Shown in pieces: positions 7,001 to 9,131 of a stretch of DNA of 9,131 nucleotides (its first letter is position 1; every line of letters starts with the position of its first letter). The position numbers and the translations under genes were made by a program. The notes under the pieces are model-generated. The model ran no database searches and was not told where the DNA came from. It saw only the letters and a list, made by a program, of their open reading frames with translations. The DNA comes from Candidatus Uhrbacteria bacterium (GTDB lineage: Bacteria > Patescibacteriota > Patescibacteriia > UBA9934 > UBA11717): NCBI GenBank assembly GCA_003509895.1, contig DOMJ01000013.1, positions 7,611-16,741 of the forward strand, given 5' to 3'.

Positions 7001-9131
7001 TGTAAATGGACGATCCTGCAATGTCTGGCCAATCGCTTAGGCTACCGTTCTCAAAAAACTCTCGCAGCACAAACCGCGTATTGTTTCCTGTATTTCCGGT
7101 ATATCCGCGACAACCGTTTGAGGCGGCCGTACACTGCGTACTCTGTGACGGCATAATGTTATAGGTACAATTGCCGGCAGATACGTTCCAAACTCCACCC
7201 GTTGACTGACAGTCCACAAGCGTTGAATTGGTTTTGCGATACGGGCTACACGCATTGTCCACCGTAATCGTATCTGAATAATACCGATAGTGAATGTCCC
7301 CATCGGCATCATAAAACTCACGACAATCCGGGTCTAGGAAAATGTCTGCGTGTTGCGTACATCCCGCAGGAGCCGTTACAGATGTATCCACACACGCTCC
7401 GGAAGACGCATTAAAATTCGTACAAGGAGCATCTCCCGCATTGGATCCCTTGAGCGACCATGTTTGCAGTTGGAATCCGGCCGAATCCGATCCTTCCCAC
7501 GTGTAATACACCTCCCCTGTTCCGACGGCCTCATCCACCTCCTGACACGTGCGTACGTCCGTAAAGTAAGCGCGGCTCTCTCCACCTTCTGCCAATGCAT
7601 CAAGATTGGTGAATTCCGAACATCCCGCCACTTCTGCGGTACAACTTCGTGCCGTGTCTGCTATAAAGTAGGTTGGGAAAACAGCAGCAGAGAAATTTGA
7701 TGCCAGTTGACGATATGTGTCGTACCCCACACATTCAGACGGACACACGTTGGTTGAATTAATAATTCCCGGAACCGTTGGGTCTCCATTTGTAGGCGTG
7801 TAAGCGGTACAGCCAACTTCAGACGCTCTACAGACAGGCGCGTATTGATCACAAGCAGCCGCGTCCGTTGCATTTCCGGTACACGCTAAATAGTCCGGTG
7901 CAACACGAATAGCAACGCGCTCCGAAGACGCACCGTACCCCACATGGAAGTTTGTGGTAACCTCCTGCTCATCTATTTGTACACCGTCAATATAGGTATC
8001 CCCGGCAACGGCCTCCAAACGAACCGTCATCCATGTATCAGCACTTGGCGTGGTAAACGTACAAGAAAAGCGTTCATAGGTATCTCCCGCGGTCCCCTCA
8101 AAGAAAATCGTTCCTCCACCAGACGTACAGTTTGGAGAATTTTGAGACACGGTCGGAGTAACACCTACATTCTCCGCAGTAACAAAGGTCAACAGAGACT
8201 CAACGTCCGTGTTTAAAGCTGTTTCACCACGCGCATGGAAAGAAACCGTCACGAATTGATTCTGTGGCAGACGTACCTGCTCCGCAGTAAGAATCGCTTC
8301 ACCCTCCGGAATCCAAACGGCATCTGAACCAAAAGCTGAATCAACACCCGCTGTTCTATATTCAACAAGTGCACCAACATCCCAATAGTCCGGCACGTTG
8401 TCTTGATCCGTATCGTCCTCAAAACTGGCATTTAATACCGGATTGAGAGTAGAAGAAGCTGCTCGTACCAAATCGGAACACCCCGCATCTTCCGCTCTAC
8501 ACGCCTGTACTTGTGCGTTCAAATACGTTCGCACGGCAGACACATCCGCAACCGTTGCAGGATCTGTGTCTACAATGTCAACAGAGTCATCCGTAGGATC
8601 CGTTGGTGTGCCATTGTCGTTTGGCACCTCCGTTCCCCACGTAAACGTATCATCTGAAAGATCAGCAGGTGTACTGTTGTCGTTGCGTTCTTGCTCGGTT
8701 CTAAACCACGCGCACCCGGCATTGTCTGCGTTACAACCGGCAAAATCCACCGTATTGGTAAGAAGGCTCTCTCGTGTTCCTTCTCGACTCGTCAACGTTG
8801 TACAGCTTGCGTACTGCGCCGGACACACATCTCCATCAAACTGCCACACATTGCGCTCGCGGGTACAGTATCCATAGCCACCAATACAATTGCCGTTTTC
8901 ATCTTCCGCAATACAGCTTGGTGTATCCACACACGTCTGCGCACGCACATTGGCGCTCTCGGCCACAAGCGTCTGACCATACACCTGCGCACGACACTGT
9001 GTTTCCGGATATTTAATCACCCAATTCGGATCCTCTAAGTGACAATCCGGGTTGTTGGCGTCCAGTAAGGCTTCCGTATTCTCTGTGTTGCACTCATTAA
9101 ACGCATCCACCGCTTGCTGCAATGTAATCAC
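1032..9131 (-). CDS. Giant Cys-rich secreted-type protein, C-terminal 2,699 aa (partial)
   Basis: One uninterrupted frame runs from the right edge to TAA at 1034-1032. The codon at the edge is GTG, but no signal peptide follows, so the true start is almost certainly outside the window. Residue 1 below is the edge codon. Seen: about 126 Cys (4.7%), about 27 Lys (1%), about 83 Arg, many Asp/Glu/Asn/Thr/Gly, and no obvious transmembrane segment. In order: Cys-rich start; an NDN-x-TP duplication (150-183); a jelly-roll CBM-like domain (~230-395); C-x6-C modules (103-1118); a second jelly-roll (~688-820); a DxNxNG loop (1069-1077); a C-x5-C/WLAC module (1344-1390); six C-x5-C knot-like modules (1256-2336); a PKD-like domain (~2471-2626); a Cys-containing tail. 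These features indicate an extracellular, disulfide-stabilised surface protein, perhaps for adhesion or glycan binding. No protease, nuclease or toxin motif was found. The style recalls giant hypothetical proteins of Patescibacteria, from memory only. No LPXTG motif or C-terminal membrane anchor is present. Confidence 0.9.
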   Translation of the reverse strand: MITLQQAVDAFNECNTENTEALLDANNPDCHLEDPNWVIKYPETQCRAQVYGQTLVAESANVRAQTCVDTPSCIAEDENGNCIGGYGYCTRERNVWQFDGDVCPAQYASCTTLTSREGTRESLLTNTVDFAGCNADNAGCAWFRTEQERNDNSTPADLSDDTFTWGTEVPNDNGTPTDPTDDSVDIVDTDPATVADVSAVRTYLNAQVQACRAEDAGCSDLVRAASSTLNPVLNASFEDDTDQDNVPDYWDVGALVEYRTAGVDSAFGSDAVWIPEGEAILTAEQVRLPQNQFVTVSFHARGETALNTDVESLLTFVTAENVGVTPTVSQNSPNCTSGGGTIFFEGTAGDTYERFSCTFTTPSADTWMTVRLEAVAGDTYIDGVQIDEQEVTTNFHVGYGASSERVAIRVAPDYLACTGNATDAAACDQYAPVCRASEVGCTAYTPTNGDPTVPGIINSTNVCPSECVGYDTYRQLASNFSAAVFPTYFIADTARSCTAEVAGCSEFTNLDALAEGGESRAYFTDVRTCQEVDEAVGTGEVYYTWEGSDSAGFQLQTWSLKGSNAGDAPCTNFNASSGACVDTSVTAPAGCTQHADIFLDPDCREFYDADGDIHYRYYSDTITVDNACSPYRKTNSTLVDCQSTGGVWNVSAGNCTYNIMPSQSTQCTAASNGCRGYTGNTGNNTRFVLREFFENGSLSDWPDIAGSSIYSNESVAAGGRSMQIGDVVAAQLSEGEIFADRGYILSFWAKGSGTLQADFVGATGPSINVMTPLTLTSGWQEYTFGPVTPTAVGFDEATARLTFDLTGTAGYVDNVILREVQDTAYLIENSWVTPSTCDQTPQGVAAPQFFLGCQEYTTHRGETVDLKSFASICREEVIGCEGFFNTQNSNSPYPQAFNLTCTLGASPTTPTACAFNGEDVCTVFPGQTTCRFQSNGIDAPFTLAPVLAEDSEVISRDEKIYLVDLPQYRCAANAAGCTLYGSPTFNIDHSEVIAYAGVALLNDPDRYEDILCEQENLFCDAYSTDGGALFYFKNPGSQKCEYKTSVTIEGTRYAGWFRVGVSEPCYYDDINNNGLFDAASELTDSYLIGGTDFGIWHNGDEADYSGWVGTCPAEQNACAEFVDVVDTADGLHPNGRPYFYLNNDRIHPADDAPSESCNGLISQETGCVGLNNNATPFVTFNASASYIKSWHADTLVNADQPFTPVDPVDCSVDGGGEFTLPDGSTIDLCKSFCVYPSQTGFSGGLPSYNVEVQGSCVIDQDCGTRTDMFGADQQGSCYKAYEPNPDSIMCLGGAQHGQLVGNVGVCDLSQTFSVSGRVQSLFGVNQTQPNDANTILNVRRDRQCSEWLACDNQTSAWDDEQGRFVSVCNSVSLCNEYSSLGSQSFCSNWIEEPTRLLDDVEYANRDVTWYGSEFSGYSIPDQYAVQDYSQININPEQLCQNSVSDKIYNVAGGVTAYNSVIGQWDNGVPAPCTSDSFCIGLNADAICTDAEEDYRLAVTLGPCVTGTANGVSCSVGQCTDTLLACASNADCGTSPGVFCNLAPTVAESGQCFNGLCASSVDGTDLVNATRQECRGYPESNAPFPNDIVTNWTAQRALVLPNDGSLEERPTAFRPGFANATYCASGEACDCSYVTAEYGGGVKSLNLARGNGEDALPGVCVGGEFEGSSCTGDNQCSNTAGGGGGICEFITAKNTFIGWPGFCIQSDLSININASQDKNACLLWLPVDQLRGGTDIYNKFTEAGFSIANTAYCTQNSVFIDLGVTGAQDTISNDDINDTIAPACAASFPPDATGVPTPPIGFTDPLGAWFVQMVNATANGVTRNIPENASGSEAATGGCDADEYNSCWASVACPKNYFAVIGACEADANVCGNSAGPEGDVFEDCPYFCVPYGSKYELPVDAIGAVPGDVCAPPANMVANGMKVPINSTALDLGLTDEEEIFSRATWSGTSGPASEQGTDTAFGYLVNDEDFQALEDRYASCRVRGYEWNADSLLDNYYVPLWPVESLMISDLEHNWEYYLGCSELAFTSVEAGYGNQPDTVGNAAYTNRALTPNQNVAWQYTLNEAGMPSALSYNSVTQPDDVGRIVPSYEFTDASQITINDPTQADFAGATVLACNNSNLLLEPLAEGSACTTLTGNLTTSARSYDDTSFSLPSALNGGEFDCDIATDCPNYTAPTGGQCLSGVNNFACFVGCDEGSMQANDIATSYIVGDWDTTDGDAWCGAMDLGLCVADVDDISYQLGYVCRRYYGHPGSSVVGEANQAAALGTSQNVCNSALANGTFFDSSTWVDANPNGNWESFVFTTEHQCDGGDSDLMCDTDSQCGGSPGTLCLNNTCSIDLTSVPNANIIPIKNPGSTPAQVLGRLKQFFARVYSFWEYDDETVTIVRSTNNADAPVTVGGTGVYEKIGLGPFSAGDLDDRQDGDANGTGPNNGTPTSPQVASVTDNCVGTNCVEGETGTFSVNGSAGRIWNAQRSFLANIEFYAFTDPNQYPLKNVIVDWGDGQETGWGTLLSIPNSLANVWGRGDEVGSTTDDNYYKAHRGLNASQQQICVPPSGEEEWGKTSDSCQSGPFQFQHNYRCTPGMFNWLQVAGRECHYVTGTNILENSPCYEPGGDVCIFQPRVYVKDNWDYCTGVCTIGPNGNSTCQGSEYDPPINYGECDQTRWPRTEINDPGYPNGNYNNPWINWDGNIRITPTNNL
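1254..1721 (-). other. Split PKD-like domain near the C-terminus of the giant protein
   Basis: Residues ~2471-2626. V-I-V-D-W-G-D-G-Q (2496-2504) matches the W-D-F-G-D-G signature turn of PKD domains, preceded by a plausible strand (F-L-A-N-I-E-F-Y-A-F, 2476-2485). The expected H-x-Y strand appears as F-Q-H-N-Y (2574-2578) and a final strand as P-R-V-Y-V-K-D-N-W (2621-2629). The gap between WGDG and HNY is about 70 residues, longer than in a typical ~80-90-residue PKD domain, and holds Cys2551 and Cys2567. A second Cys-containing insertion (2580-2617) lies before the last strand. PKD domains act as structural spacers or protein/glycan contacts in surface proteins. Confidence 0.55.
2124..5366 (-). 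repeat. C-x5-C-x(7-14)-C knot-like modules, six copies
   Basis: A second Cys pattern appears only in the C-terminal half: C-x2-[DNA]-x2-C at residues 1256-1262, 1472-1478, 1525-1531, 1669-1675, 2164-2170 and 2317-2323, each followed 8-15 residues later by another Cys. The best pair is CASNADCGTSPGVFC (1525-1539) and CDTDSQCGGSPGTLC (2317-2331), with 7 of 15 residues identical and the same spacing. Both are followed by a C-x4-C pair (1551-1556, 2331-2336). Small 'C..D.DC...G.C' modules of this kind are common in secreted bacterial and animal proteins and fold around disulfides with little other core. No specific ligand is implied. Confidence 0.65.
4962..5102 (-). other. C-x5-C 'WLAC' module in the giant protein
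   Basis: Residues 1344-1390 carry C-S-E-W-L-A-C (1344-1350), then D-N-Q-T-S-A-W-D and a short turn, then C1368-x5-C1374-N-E-Y and C1386-S-N-W. The five cysteines and conserved-looking tryptophans (1347, 1357, 1389) suggest a compact disulfide-bonded unit distinct from the flanking repeats. I have the impression of having seen similar CxxWLxC segments in CPR hypothetical proteins, but I cannot verify this. Confidence 0.45.
5889..5930 (-). other. EF-hand/dockerin-like Ca2+ loop in the giant protein
   Basis: Residues 1068-1081 read D-D-I-N-N-N-G-L-F-D-A-A-S-E. D1069, N1071, N1073, G1074 and D1077 match the D-x-N-x-N-G-x-x-D pattern of extracellular calcium loops. The acidic residue at loop position 12 is missing (Ser), although Glu follows directly. 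It is a single copy, so it is not a paired dockerin. Confidence 0.4.
6672..7070 (-). other. CBM-like jelly-roll domain 2 of the giant protein
   Basis: Residues ~688-820, completely free of cysteine. Landmarks are F-F-E-N-G-S-L-S-D-W (692-701), S-M-Q-I-G (721-725, a 'gksl.ig' strand), Y-I-L-S-F-W-A-K (743-750, the hallmark central strand of CBM4/9-like domains), W-Q-E-Y-T-F (779-784), and V-D-N-V-I-L-R-E-V (812-820) as the final strand. It lacks the Ca2+-loop-like insert of domain 1. Cys-rich modules flank it on both sides (667-674 and 837-880). Confidence 0.65.
7947..8444 (-). other. CBM-like (galactose-binding-fold) domain 1 of the giant protein
   Basis: Residues ~230-395. It opens with N-P-V-L-N-A-S-F-E (230-238), the usual entry of CBM4/9/22-like jelly rolls, followed by the TSP3/Ca2+-loop-like D-T-D-Q-D-N-V-P-D-Y-W-D (240-251). 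It closes with Y-I-D-G-V-Q-I-D (380-387), the typical last strand ('DdvqLe'). The domain has only two cysteines (335, 357), against about one every 21 residues overall. In known families this fold binds sugars or holds domains together. No aromatic binding platform can be assigned by eye, so ligand binding is inference. Confidence 0.65.
8583..8684 (-). repeat. Asp/Asn-rich 21-residue duplication in the giant protein
   Basis: Residues 150-162 (N-D-N-S-T-P-A-D-L-S-D-D-T) and 171-183 (N-D-N-G-T-P-T-D-P-T-D-D-S) are near copies offset by exactly 21 residues, separated by FTWGTEVP. This acidic, Pro-containing sequence resembles flexible, possibly Ca2+-binding linkers of bacterial adhesins. It links the first Cys-rich stretch to the C-x6-C module at 211-218. 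Confidence 0.7.

Larger units (their letters stand above)
5631..8825 (-). repeat. C-x6-C-x2-[FYL] module array in the giant protein
   Basis: The spacing C-x6-C, usually with G or A before the second Cys and an aromatic or Leu three residues after it, recurs at residues 103-110, 133-140, 211-218, 434-441, 497-504, 667-674, 873-880, 970-977, 1012-1019 and 1111-1118. A longer variant lies at 1157-1167. Examples are CRASEVGCTAY, CTAEVAGCSEF, CREEVIGCEGF and CAANAAGCTLY. At 427-434-441 two units share a Cys (C-x6-C-x6-C). Several copies are followed 15-25 residues later by a [YF]-F-x(n)-C element (for example 522-529 and 1031-1040), hinting at a domain larger than the motif. I know no named domain with this pattern. 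The Cys pair probably forms a disulfide. Confidence 0.75.

Noticed and set aside
9129..9131. GTG at the window edge as the real start of the giant gene
   Set aside because: No ribosome-binding site can be seen and no signal peptide follows, although the product has every mark of export; the gene most likely continues beyond the edge.
1032..9131. Multihaem cytochrome as explanation for the many cysteines
   Set aside because: No C-x2-C-H haem-binding motifs were found; the Cys spacings are C-x5-C and C-x6-C without histidine.

Overview
The window holds two convergent genes. On the left is one small, GC-rich, self-contained lipoprotein gene on the + strand. Almost everything else (1032 to the right edge) is the C-terminal 2,699 codons of a single giant, cysteine-rich, secreted-type protein on the - strand, whose N-terminus lies outside the window. 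No RNA genes, CRISPR arrays, insertion sequences or phage genes are visible. The standard bacterial code fits: the small gene stops at TGA and the giant gene at TAA.

The style suggests a Patescibacteria/CPR bacterium, perhaps of the Magasanikbacteria/Uhrbacteria kind. It shows a giant, lysine-poor, Cys-rich hypothetical surface protein with CBM-like and PKD-like beta-sandwich domains, and a compact promoter-leader-gene-terminator unit. This assignment rests on remembered similarity, not on a search, and no marker gene is present to prove it.

Layout: 10-29, two tandem DnaA-box-like sites; 86-107, a weak minus-strand terminator-like hairpin; 111-139, a promoter with exact TTGACA; 155-233, a leader made almost entirely of small hairpins, one with a cUUCGg tetraloop; 235-240, a Shine-Dalgarno; 247-909, a 220-aa lipoprotein of unknown function; 935-976, its terminator; 1002-1033, a second, bidirectional terminator that also ends the giant gene; 1032-9131 (-), the giant protein.

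The giant protein (residue 1 = window edge at 9131) has about 126 cysteines and only about 27 lysines. Its visible part has two zones. Residues ~100-1170 carry a recurring C-x6-C-x2-[FYL] module with two embedded, nearly Cys-free jelly-roll domains (~230-395 and ~688-820). Residues ~1256-2336 carry a different C-x5-C knot-like module in six copies. The C-terminal ~230 residues hold a PKD-like domain split by an insertion, then a short Cys-rich tail with no visible membrane anchor or sorting signal.

Both products are predicted to be extracytoplasmic. They face each other and end in separate terminators, so they are independent transcription units. Nothing in the sequence shows that they work together.
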